A DNA stretch of 64,000 nucleotides from Methyloversatilis sp. XJ19-49 (GCF_024580145.1 NZ_JANINI010000005.1:81076-145075), one strand, 5' to 3'; shown: positions 8,127 through 17,850, numbered from the stretch's first letter. Numbers and translations: made by a program. The notes: a model not told the origin generated them from the sequence alone.

Positions 8127-9314
8127 TCAGATGCGTTCGATGATGCCGGCAATGCCCTGCCCGCCGCCGATGCACATCGTGATCAGGCCGTAGCGGCCGC
8201 CCGTGCGCTGCAGTTCGTACAGACACTTGACGGTCAGGACGGCGCCGGTGGCACCGACCGGATGGCCGAGGCCCACTGCACCGCCGTTGACGTTCACCTT
8301 GGCCGGATCAAGACCGAGTTCGCGCGTCACGCACATCGCCTGCACCGCAAACGCCTCATTCGATTCGATCACGTCGAGATCGGACGCCTTCAGGCCGGCA
8401 CGCGCGAGCGCCAGCTTGACGGCGGGAATCGGGCCCGTGCCCATGATGCTGGGCGCTACGCCGGCGACCGCATAGGACACCAGGCGGGCCAGCGGCTTCG
8501 CACCGGCGCGCGCCGCGGCACCCGCTTCCATCATGACGATGGCGGCTGCGCCATCGTTGATGCCCGAGGCGTTGCCGGCCGTCACCGAGCCGTCCTTCTT
8601 GAACACCGGGCGCAGCTTTGCCATGCCTTCGATCGTGGCGTCACGACGGAAATGTTCGTCGGTGTCGATGACCGTCGTACCCTTCTTGGTCTGCACTTCA
8701 AGCGGCGCGATCTGCGACTTGAAATGGCCGGCATCGGTTGCGGCAGCCGCGCGGCGGTGCGACTCGACGGCGAAAGCGTCCTGATCTTCACGACCGAAAC
8801 CGAACTGGCTGGCGATGTTCTCGGCCGTGATGCCCATGTGTGTCGTTTCGAACGGATCGGTCAGTGCGCCGACCATCATGTCGATCATCTTGGTGTCGTT
8901 CATGCGGGCGCCCCAGCGCGCAGCCGGCATCAGGTAGCCACCGCGGCTCATGGTTTCGACGCCACCGCCGACTGCACATTCGGCATCGCCGAGCTGGATG
9001 GCATTGGCGGCCGACACGATGGCCTGGAAGCCGGAACCGCACAGGCGGTTCACGCCCATTGCGCAGGATTCCTGGGCCATGCCGGCATTGAGTGCGACGA
9101 CACGCGACACATACATGTCACGCGCTTCGGTGTGGATCACGTTGCCGAACACCAGATGCTGCGCTTCCTTGGCATCGACACCGGCGCGCGCGAAGGCGGC
9201 CTTGACGACATGCGCGCCCAGATCACATGCCGTGAAATCCTTCAGCGAACCGCCGTAGGCACCGATCGGCGTACGCGCTGCACCCACGATCACCACTTCT
9301 CTCTTGTCAGCCAT
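8127..9314 (-). CDS. Acetyl-CoA acetyltransferase / beta-ketothiolase
   Basis: A 395-residue type II thiolase. The active-site residues are visible: nucleophilic Cys in GVNRLCGSGFQA, His in GGAVGLGHPVGATGA, and the second Cys in TMCIGGGQGIAG near the C-terminus. The ATG at 9314 is preferred over a GTG six bases upstream because AGGGAGG sits 8 nt before it. The enzyme would condense or cleave acetyl-CoA and acyl-CoA, serving polyhydroxyalkanoate synthesis or beta-oxidation. Length and motifs fit BktB/PhaA-type biosynthetic thiolases. No phaB or phaC is in the window, so the exact pathway is not decided. It is monocistronic, ending in a strong terminator. Confidence 0.93.
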   Translation of the reverse strand: MADKREVVIVGAARTPIGAYGGSLKDFTACDLGAHVVKAAFARAGVDAKEAQHLVFGNVIHTEARDMYVSRVVALNAGMAQESCAMGVNRLCGSGFQAIVSAANAIQLGDAECAVGGGVETMSRGGYLMPAARWGARMNDTKMIDMMVGALTDPFETTHMGITAENIASQFGFGREDQDAFAVESHRRAAAATDAGHFKSQIAPLEVQTKKGTTVIDTDEHFRRDATIEGMAKLRPVFKKDGSVTAGNASGINDGAAAIVMMEAGAAARAGAKPLARLVSYAVAGVAPSIMGTGPIPAVKLALARAGLKASDLDVIESNEAFAVQAMCVTRELGLDPAKVNVNGGAVGLGHPVGATGAVLTVKCLYELQRTGGRYGLITMCIGGGQGIAGIIERI

Positions 9315-9357
9315 CGCCACAACCTCCCTTGAAATCAGTTTCCGAACACGTTTCGAA

Positions 9358-10284
9358 TCAGTTTCCGATATAGCCGGCCAGTGTCAGCAAGCCAAGCAGG
9401 ATCAGACAAAACACCAGTGTGCGCCAGACCAGCCCAATCGCGCTTTGCATCAGATCAACATCGGCGTCATTGCCCATGCCCAGTTCGGGCCGGTCAGCCA
9501 CCTCCCCAAGCTCGAACAGCGGCGCACCGAGCTTGACGCCCAGTGCGCCGGCCCCACTGGCCAGCAGGATGCCGGCCGCCTGTTCGGGCCACCTTGCCGC
9601 CTGCGTACGCCAGCAATGCACCGCATCCTCGAAATCGCCGACGATGGCGAACGTGGCGGCGGTCATGCGCACGGGTACCCAGTCCAGCCATTCGTACATG
9701 CGACGCGCAAAGCGGCCGAATGCACCGAATTCGATGTTTTCCCGCCGCGCCCACGACCACGACAGGCGTTCCGTAAGCCGATACAGCAGCGGTCCGGTCG
9801 GCCCGGGCAGCAGGGCGAACAGCGCAAGCGGCGCAAGCACGTGCCGGTGCGCCGCGAGGATGCCCTGCTCGATGGACAGCCGGGCGATTTCCTCGGTCTT
9901 CAGGCGATCGGTATTGCGCTGCAGCCAGTCCGACAGCTCGCGTCGCGCCGTGTCCGGATCGTCGGCGCGCAGTGCGTCTGCAATCGCCTCGAAATGATGG
10001 CTGAACTGGCGGAAACCCATGGTGACGTAAAGCACCAGCACGTTGAGCGCCCAGCCGAGCAAGGGGTTGATCCACACCAGCACGAGGTACAGACACCACA
10101 CCGCGAACACCGGCAGGCCGACCGCGAGCACCCAGGCGATCACGCCGTGCCGCGCTTCACCGGCATTGAGCCGCTGTTCGAACCAGAAGGCGTAGCGGGC
10201 AAGCGGCCCCGCCACTACGCGTTCGTAGGACAGCGGTTTGTATTGCTCGATCAGGAGTGCGACGAAGAGGGACAGCCAGGTCAT
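9358..10284 (-). CDS. CobD/CbiB family membrane protein
   Basis: A 308-residue integral membrane protein starting MTWLSLFVALLIEQYKPLSY. Hydrophobic segments lie near the N-terminus, around residues 50-90 (VIAWVLAVGLPVFAVWCLYL), in the middle and at the very C-terminus (LVFCLILLGLLTLAGYI). It resembles the CobD/CbiB family of adenosylcobinamide-phosphate synthases as annotated in betaproteobacteria, and shares character with AmpE-like proteins. No cobalamin genes are adjacent, so a role in B12 synthesis should not be assumed. It lies between thiolase and a Nudix gene on the same strand. Confidence 0.75.
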   Translation of the reverse strand: MTWLSLFVALLIEQYKPLSYERVVAGPLARYAFWFEQRLNAGEARHGVIAWVLAVGLPVFAVWCLYLVLVWINPLLGWALNVLVLYVTMGFRQFSHHFEAIADALRADDPDTARRELSDWLQRNTDRLKTEEIARLSIEQGILAAHRHVLAPLALFALLPGPTGPLLYRLTERLSWSWARRENIEFGAFGRFARRMYEWLDWVPVRMTAATFAIVGDFEDAVHCWRTQAARWPEQAAGILLASGAGALGVKLGAPLFELGEVADRPELGMGNDADVDLMQSAIGLVWRTLVFCLILLGLLTLAGYIGN

Positions 10285-10383
10285 GAAGAAGCGTCAGTTG
10301 CCGTGCCAGCCTGCGGACGATAGCACACCGCGGAATCCGGCGCCGGGCGGGCGTCCGCGGCCAGATGTCAACACAGCCCGTTG

Positions 10384-10998
10384 TCACCGCCGCAGTGGCG
10401 GTTCGGCGAGCAGGTGCTCGGCGAAACTGACGATCATCCCGGCAGTCGCACCCCAGATGTCGTAGCCCTGCCAGGGCATGGCCCAGTACTCACGCATCAC
10501 GCCTTCGTGCTCGATGCGGCCGCGCGTGCGGTTCGACGGATCGATCAGGAAGGACAGCGGTGTTTCGAAGGCTTCGGCGACCTCGAAAGGATCGAGCCGC
10601 AGCACAAGCGGTGCATGCAGAAGGCCGACCACCGGCGTCACTCGAAATCCGCTCGCCGTGATGAAGTAGTCGGGCAGGCGGCCGATCAGTTCGACCTGTC
10701 CGGCCGCCAGACCGATTTCTTCCTGCGCCTCGCGCAGCGCGGTGGCTTCGGGCGACACATCACCCGGGTCGACCCGCCCCCCCGGGAAGGCGATCTGTCC
10801 CGGGTGATCATAAAGATGGGCGCTGCGCCGGGTCAGCAGCAATGTCGGCTCGGCACCGCCGATGACCACCGGCACCAGCACGGCGGCGGGCGTGAAGCCG
10901 GCGAAGCGCTCGTCGATCGGGCACGGCTGCAGCGCGCGCAGGCGACTGCGCAAACCATGCGGGTCGAAACCGGCGGACGACAGCACGGGCGTGTCCAT
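10384..10998 (-). CDS. CoA pyrophosphatase, Nudix family
   Basis: A 204-residue Nudix hydrolase. The Nudix box is complete: GGRVDPGDVSPEATALREAQ followed by EEIGL. The upstream LLTRRSAHLYDHPGQIAFPG is the UPF0035 motif of the NudL-type CoA pyrophosphatases, which cleave CoA to 4'-phosphopantetheine and 3',5'-ADP. It has a 1-nt stop/start junction with the upstream aspartic protease gene (both at 10998), so the two are probably cotranscribed. Confidence 0.9.
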   Translation of the reverse strand: MDTPVLSSAGFDPHGLRSRLRALQPCPIDERFAGFTPAAVLVPVVIGGAEPTLLLTRRSAHLYDHPGQIAFPGGRVDPGDVSPEATALREAQEEIGLAAGQVELIGRLPDYFITASGFRVTPVVGLLHAPLVLRLDPFEVAEAFETPLSFLIDPSNRTRGRIEHEGVMREYWAMPWQGYDIWGATAGMIVSFAEHLLAEPPLRR

Positions 10999-11654
10999 CA
11001 GAAGCGCTGCTTCAGCGTCATGATCTGGCCCGTGCGCTGCATGTCCATGCGGTTCAGAAAGCTCATGCCAAGCAGCACGTGCGGCATGTCGGTCTCCATC
11101 ACCGCCGCGTCGACATTGCTCAGCGTCACGCCGCCCAGTTTGACGCTGGCCAGCTTGACCCGCCAGGCGCGCACCACGCCATTGGCGGTCTGCACCACCA
11201 TGACCGGCGCCGACGCGGTGCGGATATTGGCGCGCAGCGCGTCGCTGCGCCCGAGCGCAATGACCGTGGCACCGGTATCGAGCAGGAAGCGCACCGGTGT
11301 GCCGTTGATCGCACCATCCGACAGGAAATGTCCCTGCGAATCGGCGTTCAGGTGGATGGCGACCGCCCCCGCATCGCTGCTGCGCGACGAGGCGACATTT
11401 TCGCCGATGCGCAGTTGCACGCGCCGGCCCTCGACTTCAACCCATGCGCTGTCGCGGTCGACCGATAACAGCCGGATGCCTTCCGGCGAACGGGCACCGA
11501 CGGACAGCGTGCGCGGCGCACCGCCATCGACCACCAGCACCGCCTTGCCGCCGAACACACCGGCCAGCGACAGGTCGACTGCCTGTGCGGAACAGACCGC
11601 CAGCGACAGAAGCATCGCTAGAATGTACGCAGGAGGTCTATTGATGAAGCCCAT
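10998..11654 (-). CDS. Retropepsin-like aspartic protease (clan AA), exported
   Basis: A 218-residue protein with a Sec-type signal sequence (NRPPAYILAMLLSLAVCSAQ, cleavage near AQA-VD). The single catalytic motif FLLDTGATVIALGRSDALRA near residue 130 is the DTGA signature of retropepsin-like proteases; like retropepsins it would need to dimerise. The region around LGMSFLNRMDMQ is the conserved C-terminal turn of this TIGR02281-like family. The 5' end overlaps by 11 nt the start of the divergent amidotransferase gene, so the promoters must lie inside the opposing coding regions or be shared. Confidence 0.85.
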   Translation of the reverse strand: MGFINRPPAYILAMLLSLAVCSAQAVDLSLAGVFGGKAVLVVDGGAPRTLSVGARSPEGIRLLSVDRDSAWVEVEGRRVQLRIGENVASSRSSDAGAVAIHLNADSQGHFLSDGAINGTPVRFLLDTGATVIALGRSDALRANIRTASAPVMVVQTANGVVRAWRVKLASVKLGGVTLSNVDAAVMETDMPHVLLGMSFLNRMDMQRTGQIMTLKQRF

Positions 11655-12348
11655 TGCAGTTTTCCGTCACAGCCTGACCGAGGGGCCAGGACATATAGCA
11701 ACATACATGAAAGGCATAGGTCGCGACATCAAGGTGGTCGCCATCGACCGTGGAGATGTCGTTCCGCACGATCCGACCGCGTTTGCCGGCCTGTGTTTCA
11801 TGGGCGGCCCGATGAGTGTTAACGACCCGCTGCCCTGGATACCTGAGGTGCTTGCGCTGATCCGCCGCGCGGTGGATGCCGACATACCGGTCATCGGTCA
11901 CTGTCTGGGCGGACAGCTGATGTCGAAAGCGCTCGGTGGCACGGTGGGCGCCAATCCGGTCAAGGAGATCGGCTGGCGCGACGTGACGCTCAAAGGTCCT
12001 GCTGCGCGCGAGTGGTTCGGCGACCGGGCGGGTTTCCTGTCGTTTCACTGGCACGGTGAAACCTTTACGCTGCCCGAAGGTGCCACCCATCTGCTGGCGT
12101 CGGATGCCTGCACCCATCAGGCCTGGGCGATCGGCAAGCATCTGGCGATGCAATGCCACATCGAAATGACCGAAGCGATGATCCGCGAGTGGTGTGTCGG
12201 CGGGCAGAAGGAAATCCGCGAGGCTTCGGCTCAGCCGACGGTGCAATCGGCCGACGGCATGCAGCAGGACATCGAGGCGCGCGTGGCGGCGCTGCACGCG
12301 GTGGCGGAAACCGCCTATGCGAAGTGGAGCGAAGGTCTGAAGGACTGA
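11644..12348 (+). CDS. Class I glutamine amidotransferase-like protein
   Basis: A 234-residue protein. The ATG at 11644 is fixed by a perfect AGGAGG 7 nt upstream; the open frame extends much further 5' but only as antisense of the neighbouring genes. The catalytic Cys is in VIGHCLGGQLMSKALGG, and the His region is FLSFHWHGETFTLPEG. It resembles the stand-alone GMP-synthase-like GATase family annotated as type 1 glutamine amidotransferase. The substrate is not predictable; it may deglutamylate a gamma-glutamyl compound. Confidence 0.87.
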   Translation: MKPIAVFRHSLTEGPGHIATYMKGIGRDIKVVAIDRGDVVPHDPTAFAGLCFMGGPMSVNDPLPWIPEVLALIRRAVDADIPVIGHCLGGQLMSKALGGTVGANPVKEIGWRDVTLKGPAAREWFGDRAGFLSFHWHGETFTLPEGATHLLASDACTHQAWAIGKHLAMQCHIEMTEAMIREWCVGGQKEIREASAQPTVQSADGMQQDIEARVAALHAVAETAYAKWSEGLKD

Positions 12349-12384
12349 GCCGCGCCGCCGGCTGACGACGCGGCCGCGCGCCGC

Positions 12385-12870
12385 TCAGTCGCGGAAATTG
12401 CCGAACTGCAGCGGGATGTCGGTCACCTGCTTGCGCAGCAGCGCGATCGCGTCCTGCAGCACGTCGCGCTTGGCGCCGGTCACGCGCACCTCTTCGCCCT
12501 GGATGCTGCCCTGTACCTTGAGCTTGCTGTCCTTGAGGACGCGCACGATCTTCTTGGCCGATTCGCTCTCGATGCCCACCTTGAGCTTCAGTTCCTGCTT
12601 CGACTTGTTGCCGCTGATCTTCTGCGCGTCGCCACGCTCGATCGAACGCACGTCGATGTTGCGCTTGGCGAACTTGGTGAGCAGCACGTCGTAGACCTGG
12701 TCGAGCTTGAAGTCATCATCCGCGTACAGCGTCAGCAGCTTGTCGCCCTGCTCGACGCGCGCATCCGACCCCTTGAAGTCGAAGCGGTTGGCAATTTCCT
12801 TGTTCGCCTGATCGACCGCATTGCGCAGTTCGACCATGTCTATTTCGGAACTGATATCGAAGGAAGGCAT
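12385..12870 (-). CDS. yajQ: YajQ family nucleotide-binding protein
   Basis: A 161-residue protein with two ferredoxin-like repeats, starting [20 protein letters not shown] and ending [11 protein letters not shown], the full typical YajQ length. Family members bind c-di-GMP in some species and can act as transcription cofactors. It is the last gene of the argD-argF-argG-ppnP-yajQ run, 24 nt after ppnP. It is convergent with the amidotransferase gene, 36 nt away. Confidence 0.93.
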   Translation of the reverse strand: MPSFDISSEIDMVELRNAVDQANKEIANRFDFKGSDARVEQGDKLLTLYADDDFKLDQVYDVLLTKFAKRNIDVRSIERGDAQKISGNKSKQELKLKVGIESESAKKIVRVLKDSKLKVQGSIQGEEVRVTGAKRDVLQDAIALLRKQVTDIPLQFGNFRD

Positions 12871-12894
12871 GCGTCGGTTCCCGGAAGTGTCCGC

Positions 12895-13209
12895 TCAACC
12901 GAAGTGGCAGACGTAGTGATAGGGCTCGCCGGTGACCTCGATGTCGAATGACGAGTTGCCGGGTACATCATAGGACTCGCCCGCGCCGTAGGTCTTCCAC
13001 GCCGTTTCACCCTTCAGGCGCACACGGCAGCTGCCCGCCACACCTTCCATGATTTCCGGTGCGCCGGTGTTGAAGGTGAGCGTGGCCGGCAGGATGACGC
13101 CGACCGACTTCTTCGTGCCGTCGGCGAACTGGATGCTGTGGCTGACGCACTTGCCGTCGAAATACACATTGGCCTTCTTGACGACATTGACGTTGTCGAA
13201 CTGGGACAT
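12895..13209 (-). CDS. ppnP: Pyrimidine/purine nucleoside phosphorylase PpnP
   Basis: A 104-residue single-domain cupin starting [20 protein letters not shown], with the DUF1255 core ([25 protein letters not shown] at the end). PpnP phosphorolyses a broad range of nucleosides to base and ribose-1-phosphate. It lies 36 nt downstream of argG and upstream of yajQ on the same strand, so it is probably part of the arginine transcript. Confidence 0.92.
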   Translation of the reverse strand: MSQFDNVNVVKKANVYFDGKCVSHSIQFADGTKKSVGVILPATLTFNTGAPEIMEGVAGSCRVRLKGETAWKTYGAGESYDVPGNSSFDIEVTGEPYHYVCHFG

Positions 13210-13245
13210 GCTTGCGTTCCTGTAAGTGGGTTTGCGACTGGAGAC

Positions 13246-14496
13246 TTACTTGCCGCGCTTGATCGCTGCGTTGGCGGCAATGCGCATGCGCAGCGCGTTC
13301 AGCTTGATGAAACCGGCCGCATCCTTCTGGTCGTACGCACCGGCGTCGTCCTCGAAGGTGGCGATGGTCGGATCGAACAGCGAATCGGTCTTCGAATCGC
13401 GCGCGACGACGACGACATTGCCCTTGTAAAGCTTCAGCCGCACCCAGCCATTGACCGATTGCTGCGTATGGTCGATCAGCGCCTGCAGCGCGCGGCGCTC
13501 CGGGCTCCACCAGTAGCCGGTGTAGATGATGCTGGCGTAGCGCGGCATCAGGTCGTCCTTCAGATGGGCCACTTCGCGGTCCAGCGTGATCGACTCGATG
13601 GCGCGGTGGGCGCGCAGCAGGATGGTGCCGCCCGGTGTTTCGTAGCAGCCGCGCGATTTCATGCCGACGTAGCGGTTCTCGACCAGGTCGAGGCGGCCGA
13701 TGCCGTGCTTGCCACCGATCTGGTTCAGCGAGGCCAGAAGCTCGTGCGCCTTCATGCGCGTGCCGTTGATGCTGACCAGATCGCCGCGCTCGAATTCGAG
13801 ATCGAGGTATTCGGCCGCGTCCGGCGCCGCTTCCGGCGACACCGTCCAGCGCCACATCGACTCTTCGGCCTCGGCGGACGGATCTTCGAGATGACGGCCT
13901 TCGTAGCTGATGTGCAGCAGATTGGCGTCCATCGAATACGGCGAGCCACCCTGCTTGTGCTTCATTTCGATCGGTATGCCGTGCGTTTCGGCGTAGGCGA
14001 GCAGCTTTTCGCGCGAAAGCAGATCCCACTCGCGCCACGGCGCGATCACCTTCACATTCGGCATCAAGGCGTAGGCCCCCAGCTCGAAACGAACCTGGTC
14101 GTTGCCCTTGCCGGTCGCGCCGTGCGAAATGGCGGTGGCGCCTGTTTCGCGGGCGATGTCGATCAGGCGCTTGGCGATCAGCGGACGCGCAATCGAGGTA
14201 CCGAGCAGGTATTCGCCTTCGTAGATCGTGTTGGCACGGAACATCGGAAACACGAAGTCGCGCACGAACTCCTCGCGCAGGTCGTCGATGTAGATGTTCT
14301 CCGGCTTGATGCCCAGCTTGATCGCCTTGGCGCGCGCCGGTTCGAGCTCTTCACCCTGGCCGAGATCGGCGGTGAAGGTCACGATTTCGCACTGGTACAC
14401 ATCCTGCAGCCACTTCAGGATGACCGAGGTGTCCAGGCCGCCCGAATAGGCCAGGACCACTTTCTTGATGTCGCCGCTACTCATCGTGCCACTCAT
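13246..14496 (-). CDS. argG: Argininosuccinate synthase
   Basis: A 416-residue protein with the N-terminal P-loop pyrophosphatase motif [20 protein letters not shown]. Conserved segments include [16 protein letters not shown] and [16 protein letters not shown]. It joins citrulline and aspartate in an ATP-dependent step of arginine synthesis. Two ATGs are possible, 14496 and 14484 ([10 protein letters not shown]); both have weak ribosome sites, and the first was kept. The open frame upstream of 14496 is only antisense or out-of-frame overlap with argF. It lies 44 nt after argF in the argD-argF-argG operon. Confidence 0.96.
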   Translation of the reverse strand: MSGTMSSGDIKKVVLAYSGGLDTSVILKWLQDVYQCEIVTFTADLGQGEELEPARAKAIKLGIKPENIYIDDLREEFVRDFVFPMFRANTIYEGEYLLGTSIARPLIAKRLIDIARETGATAISHGATGKGNDQVRFELGAYALMPNVKVIAPWREWDLLSREKLLAYAETHGIPIEMKHKQGGSPYSMDANLLHISYEGRHLEDPSAEAEESMWRWTVSPEAAPDAAEYLDLEFERGDLVSINGTRMKAHELLASLNQIGGKHGIGRLDLVENRYVGMKSRGCYETPGGTILLRAHRAIESITLDREVAHLKDDLMPRYASIIYTGYWWSPERRALQALIDHTQQSVNGWVRLKLYKGNVVVVARDSKTDSLFDPTIATFEDDAGAYDQKDAAGFIKLNALRMRIAANAAIKRGK

Positions 14497-14540
14497 CGTA
14501 TTTCGTCTTTCGCTTTCAGTTGATCCGTTGATTCGTTGAT

Positions 14541-15464
14541 TCAGCTGCCGGACACGCGGCCCAGCAGCAGGAATTCCATCAGCGCCTTCTGGGCGTGCAG
14601 GCGGTTTTCGGCTTCTTCCCACACCACCGAATGCGGGCCGTCGATCACGTCTGCACTGACCTCTTCTCCGCGATGTGCCGGCAGGCAGTGCATGAACAGC
14701 GAATCCGGCTTCGCGGCCTTCATCATGTCGGCGTCGACCTGCCAGTCGGCGAACGCCGCGGCGCGCGCCTCGTTCTCCGCTTCCCAGCCCATCGAGGTCC
14801 ATACATCGGTGGTGACCAGATCGGCGCCGCGCGCGGCGTCCATCGGGTCGGCGAAACACTCGTGATGATCGGTACCGACGCCGGCGCGCTCGGGTTCCAC
14901 CTCGTAGCCGGGCGGCGTCGAAATATTGAGCTTGAAGTCGAACAGCTCGGCCGCCTGCATCCAGGTGTGGCACATATTGTTCGAGTCACCGATCCACGCC
15001 ACCGTGCGGCCCGATAGCTCGCCACGGTGCTCGATCCAGGTGTAGATGTCGGCCAGCACCTGACACGGGTGGTATTCGTTGGTCAGACCGTTTATGACCG
15101 GCACCCGAGAGTTGGCCGCAAAACGCTCGATGATGGTCTGTTCGAAGGTGCGGATCATGACCACGTCGCACATGCGCGAAATGACCTGCGCCGCGTCTTC
15201 CACCGGCTCGCCGCGTCCAAGCTGCGAATCACGCGTATTCAGGTAGATGGCACTGCCACCCATCTGGTGCATGCCGGCTTCGAACGACAGCCGCGTGCGC
15301 GTGCTCTGCTTCTCGAAAATCATCACCAGCGTGCGGTCCTGCAGCGGCCAGTACTGTTCGTAGCGCTTGAACTTGTCCTTGATCCAGCGCGTGCGCGCGA
15401 ACACGTAGTCCAGTTCTTCGCGCGACAGATCGGTGAGTTGCAGAAAGTGTCTGGGTCGAGTCAT
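14541..15464 (-). CDS. argF: Ornithine carbamoyltransferase
   Basis: A 307-residue protein with all the family motifs: carbamoyl-phosphate site [25 protein letters not shown], ornithine loop WTSMGWEAE, and catalytic [12 protein letters not shown]. It makes citrulline from ornithine and carbamoyl phosphate. The ATG at 15464 lies 2 nt after the argD stop codon, so translation is coupled. Confidence 0.97.
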   Translation of the reverse strand: MTRPRHFLQLTDLSREELDYVFARTRWIKDKFKRYEQYWPLQDRTLVMIFEKQSTRTRLSFEAGMHQMGGSAIYLNTRDSQLGRGEPVEDAAQVISRMCDVVMIRTFEQTIIERFAANSRVPVINGLTNEYHPCQVLADIYTWIEHRGELSGRTVAWIGDSNNMCHTWMQAAELFDFKLNISTPPGYEVEPERAGVGTDHHECFADPMDAARGADLVTTDVWTSMGWEAENEARAAAFADWQVDADMMKAAKPDSLFMHCLPAHRGEEVSADVIDGPHSVVWEEAENRLHAQKALMEFLLLGRVSGS

Positions 15465-15466
15465 CG

Positions 15467-16654
15467 TCAGGCGGCGAGCTGGGCGCCCGCGAGAAAGTTG
15501 CGGATGAGGGGCGCCAGGCGCTGCACCAGTTCCTGGCTGTCGGCATCGGAATAAATCAGCGGGGGTACCAGACGGATGGTGCTTTCCGACGTGACGTTGA
15601 TCAGCACGCCCGCTTCGAGCGCCTGCGCGACCAGCGCACCGCACGGCCGGTCGAGTTCGACACCGATCATCATGCCGACGCCACGAATGTCCTTCACGCC
15701 GGCGGTGTCGGCCAATGCCGTGCGGAAGGCGGCGCGGATCGCATCGCCCTGACGCACCGCGTTTTCCATGAGGCCATCGCGCTCGATCACGTGCAGCGTG
15801 GTCAGCGCCGCGGCGCAGGCCAGCGGATTGCCGCCGAAGGTCGAGCCGTGCGTGCCGGGCTTGAACACACCGGCCGCCGGACCGCGCGCAAGGCAGGCAC
15901 CGATCGGCACACCGGAACCCAGACCCTTGGCCAGCGTCATCACGTCCGGTTCGATACCCGCATGCTGAAAGGCAAACCAGCTGCCGGTGCGGCCGACGCC
16001 GCTCTGCACTTCGTCGACCATCATCAGCCACTGATGCTGGGAGCACAATTCGCGCAGTTCGCGCACGTAGGCCAGATCGGCCGGATGGATGCCGCCTTCG
16101 CCCTGGACCGGTTCGAACAGCACGGCCACCACATTGCGGTTGTGTTCGGCAATGGCCTTCACGGCGGCGATGTCACTGAACGGCACCCGGTAGAACCCCG
16201 GCGTCAGTGGCTCAAACCCGGCCTGCACCTTGCGGTTGCCGGTGGCCGACAATGTGGCCAGCGTGCGTCCGTGAAAGGCGTGCTCCATGACGATGATGCC
16301 CGGCAGCTCGACGCCGCGCTGATGTCCATACAGGCGTGCCAGCTTGATCGCCGCCTCGTTCGCTTCGCAACCGGAGTTGCAGAAGAACACCTCGTCCATG
16401 CCCGACAACGCGGCCAGACGGTCCGACAGGTCTTCCTGCGCGGTCACCCGGTAGAGGTTCGAGCAATGGATCATTTCGGCGGCCTGGCGGCAAATCGCTT
16501 GCACCAGATCAGGGTGGCCGTGGCCCAGCGTGTTGACCGCCACGCCCGCCATTGCGTCCAGATATTCGCGTCCGGCATCGTCGAACAGGCGGGCGCCCTT
16601 GCCGTGCGTGAAGGCGACCGGCTGCCGGCCGTATGTATTCATCAGATGCGTCAT
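15467..16654 (-). CDS. argD: Acetylornithine aminotransferase
   Basis: A 395-residue PLP fold-type I enzyme. The PLP lysine is in MTLAKGLGSGVPIGACLARG; the cofactor aspartate is in LMMVDEVQSGVGRTGS; FHGRTLATLSATGNR and FKPGTHGSTFGGNP are conserved. It transaminates N-acetylglutamate semialdehyde to N-acetylornithine. GGAG stands 6 nt before the ATG at 16654. It is the first gene of the arginine run. A strong hairpin with a U-tract lies only about 60 nt upstream (see terminator at 16700-16740). Confidence 0.96.
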   Translation of the reverse strand: MTHLMNTYGRQPVAFTHGKGARLFDDAGREYLDAMAGVAVNTLGHGHPDLVQAICRQAAEMIHCSNLYRVTAQEDLSDRLAALSGMDEVFFCNSGCEANEAAIKLARLYGHQRGVELPGIIVMEHAFHGRTLATLSATGNRKVQAGFEPLTPGFYRVPFSDIAAVKAIAEHNRNVVAVLFEPVQGEGGIHPADLAYVRELRELCSQHQWLMMVDEVQSGVGRTGSWFAFQHAGIEPDVMTLAKGLGSGVPIGACLARGPAAGVFKPGTHGSTFGGNPLACAAALTTLHVIERDGLMENAVRQGDAIRAAFRTALADTAGVKDIRGVGMMIGVELDRPCGALVAQALEAGVLINVTSESTIRLVPPLIYSDADSQELVQRLAPLIRNFLAGAQLAA

Positions 16655-16699
16655 CGAAAGCTCCGCGACCGCGTGGCGAGTGTGCCGTCAGGCGCACTA

Positions 16700-16740
16700 T
16701 GGAAAACGAAAAAAGCACGGCGGCTCGCGCCGCCGTGCTT
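16700..16740 (-). terminator. Terminator hairpin just upstream of argD
   Basis: A perfect 12-bp stem, AAGCACGGCGGC/GCCGCCGTGCTT (16713-16724 and 16729-16740), with a TCGC loop. In the minus direction it is followed by TTTTTTCGTTTTCC, so it terminates leftward transcription heading for argD. It may end a transcript of the small gene at 16932-17159 or act as a leader attenuator. The 190 nt to its right (16741-16931) hold nothing I recognise. Confidence 0.8.
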
Positions 16741-16931
16741 GATCAAGCCACGATTTTAGTTCAAAGCCGTCACGCTGTGTAGCGCCAGACCTTCATGTTG
16801 CGGCGCACATCGTCACTGCAGCGCAGCAACAGGCGCAGGTGATACATCGCTTCACGGCCCGCCCGAAGCCAGCTTCAGGACGCTAGCGCCTTGATCCGGA
16901 ACAGATCATCAGCATGTGCGACGCGCCGACT

Positions 16932-17159
16932 TCAATCTGGCACAAAGCGTGCTAGAACCGAGCAACCCATGTAGATCTGTTTCAGCTTGCGTTCGGCGTC
17001 GTCCGCCGACGTACCTGGAATGCTCAGGTTCTCCATCAACACGCCGCTGCGTGTGCGAATGCTGAATCCGAACCGCGCTACCGGAGATCGCACCGTCGAA
17101 GGCTTCACTGCTTTGTGAGCGCGCATGGGTGAATTAAGCATAAATCGCAATCTCGTCAT
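16932..17159 (-). CDS. Small conserved-looking hypothetical protein
   Basis: A 75-residue basic protein. The C-terminal half (GVLMENLSIPGTSADDAERK, then LKQIYMGCSVL) resembles small betaproteobacterial proteins of unknown function that read as a beta-hairpin followed by an Ala/Glu-rich helix and a Tyr-x-x-Cys turn. The start is uncertain: ATGs at 17159, 17141 and 17126 all lack a good ribosome site. Upstream, an AT-rich stretch (17165-17225) stands out from the GC-rich surroundings and probably carries promoters for this gene and for the divergent DUF3579 gene. Function unknown. Confidence 0.5.
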   Translation of the reverse strand: MTRLRFMLNSPMRAHKAVKPSTVRSPVARFGFSIRTRSGVLMENLSIPGTSADDAERKLKQIYMGCSVLARFVPD

Positions 17160-17306
17160 GGAGATAGCGCGAGTATAGAAACTAGTTGGTAACTTTACAA
17201 TTCGTTCTGATTGTTTTTAAAGGATTTCTTGTTTGCTCACTTCGCTGCCAGCGCACGCGTCTGTGACTCGGGTCAAGAATTCCATCGCACAGGTCGTAAA
17301 TCCGAT

Positions 17307-17702
17307 ATGAGCGCTCTACCGCACATTGACGCCACCGCTTTGTCGATTGCCGATTCACCGGCGAACGAGGTCCTGTCGACACGCCATGCCGATGACGCAT
17401 TGCGCGACGGGAGCCGCGCCCCGCGCAGTTTCACCATCATCGGCGCAACCGCGAATGGCAAGCCATTCCGACCCAGCGATTGGTGCGACCGTCTGTGCGG
17501 CGTGATGTCGTCGTTCGGCAGCCAGCGCAAGATGCGCTACTCGCCATTTGTGCGGCCAGGGTGCTGGATCACCGGGGAAAAGTGTGTTTTCGTCGATGCG
17601 CGGCTGTATGACCTCGAACCGCTGGCCTACAATTTCCTGATGCACTTCGCGCGCGACAACGGCTTGCGCGTCGACTATCAGGTCAGCGACACGCTGCCCT
17701 GA
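17307..17702 (+). CDS. DUF3579 domain-containing protein
   Basis: A 131-residue protein. The conserved core is FTIIGATANGKPFRPSDWCD, then LCGVMSSFG, RYSPFVRPGCWITGEKCVFV and NFLMHFARDNGL. This family is restricted largely to betaproteobacteria and often sits between argF/argD and rpsT, exactly as here. The start at 17307 (MSALPHIDAT) is chosen because residues upstream look non-conserved; the ribosome site is weak. Function unknown. It is convergent with rpsT, sharing a bidirectional terminator. Confidence 0.85.
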   Translation: MSALPHIDATALSIADSPANEVLSTRHADDALRDGSRAPRSFTIIGATANGKPFRPSDWCDRLCGVMSSFGSQRKMRYSPFVRPGCWITGEKCVFVDARLYDLEPLAYNFLMHFARDNGLRVDYQVSDTLP

Positions 17703-17850
17703 CGTTCACGGCCGCGATCGGCCCGGGTCGTCCGGAATGCGGACGGAAAGTGAGCACGGGAGTCCACGACAACGTACGAATTCCGGATCGATCATCCGGA
17801 TGACCCGCCCGAAACCTCAGAGCGTCGCTCCGGAAAAGCTGCGGGATAAA

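Noticed and set aside
10381..11643. Long 5' extension of the amidotransferase frame
   Set aside because: The extension is antisense to the Nudix and protease genes. A perfect AGGAGG fixes the start at 11644.
14497..14973. Long 5' extension of the argG frame
   Set aside because: It overlaps argF out of frame, and the ArgG N-terminus aligns with the start near 14496.
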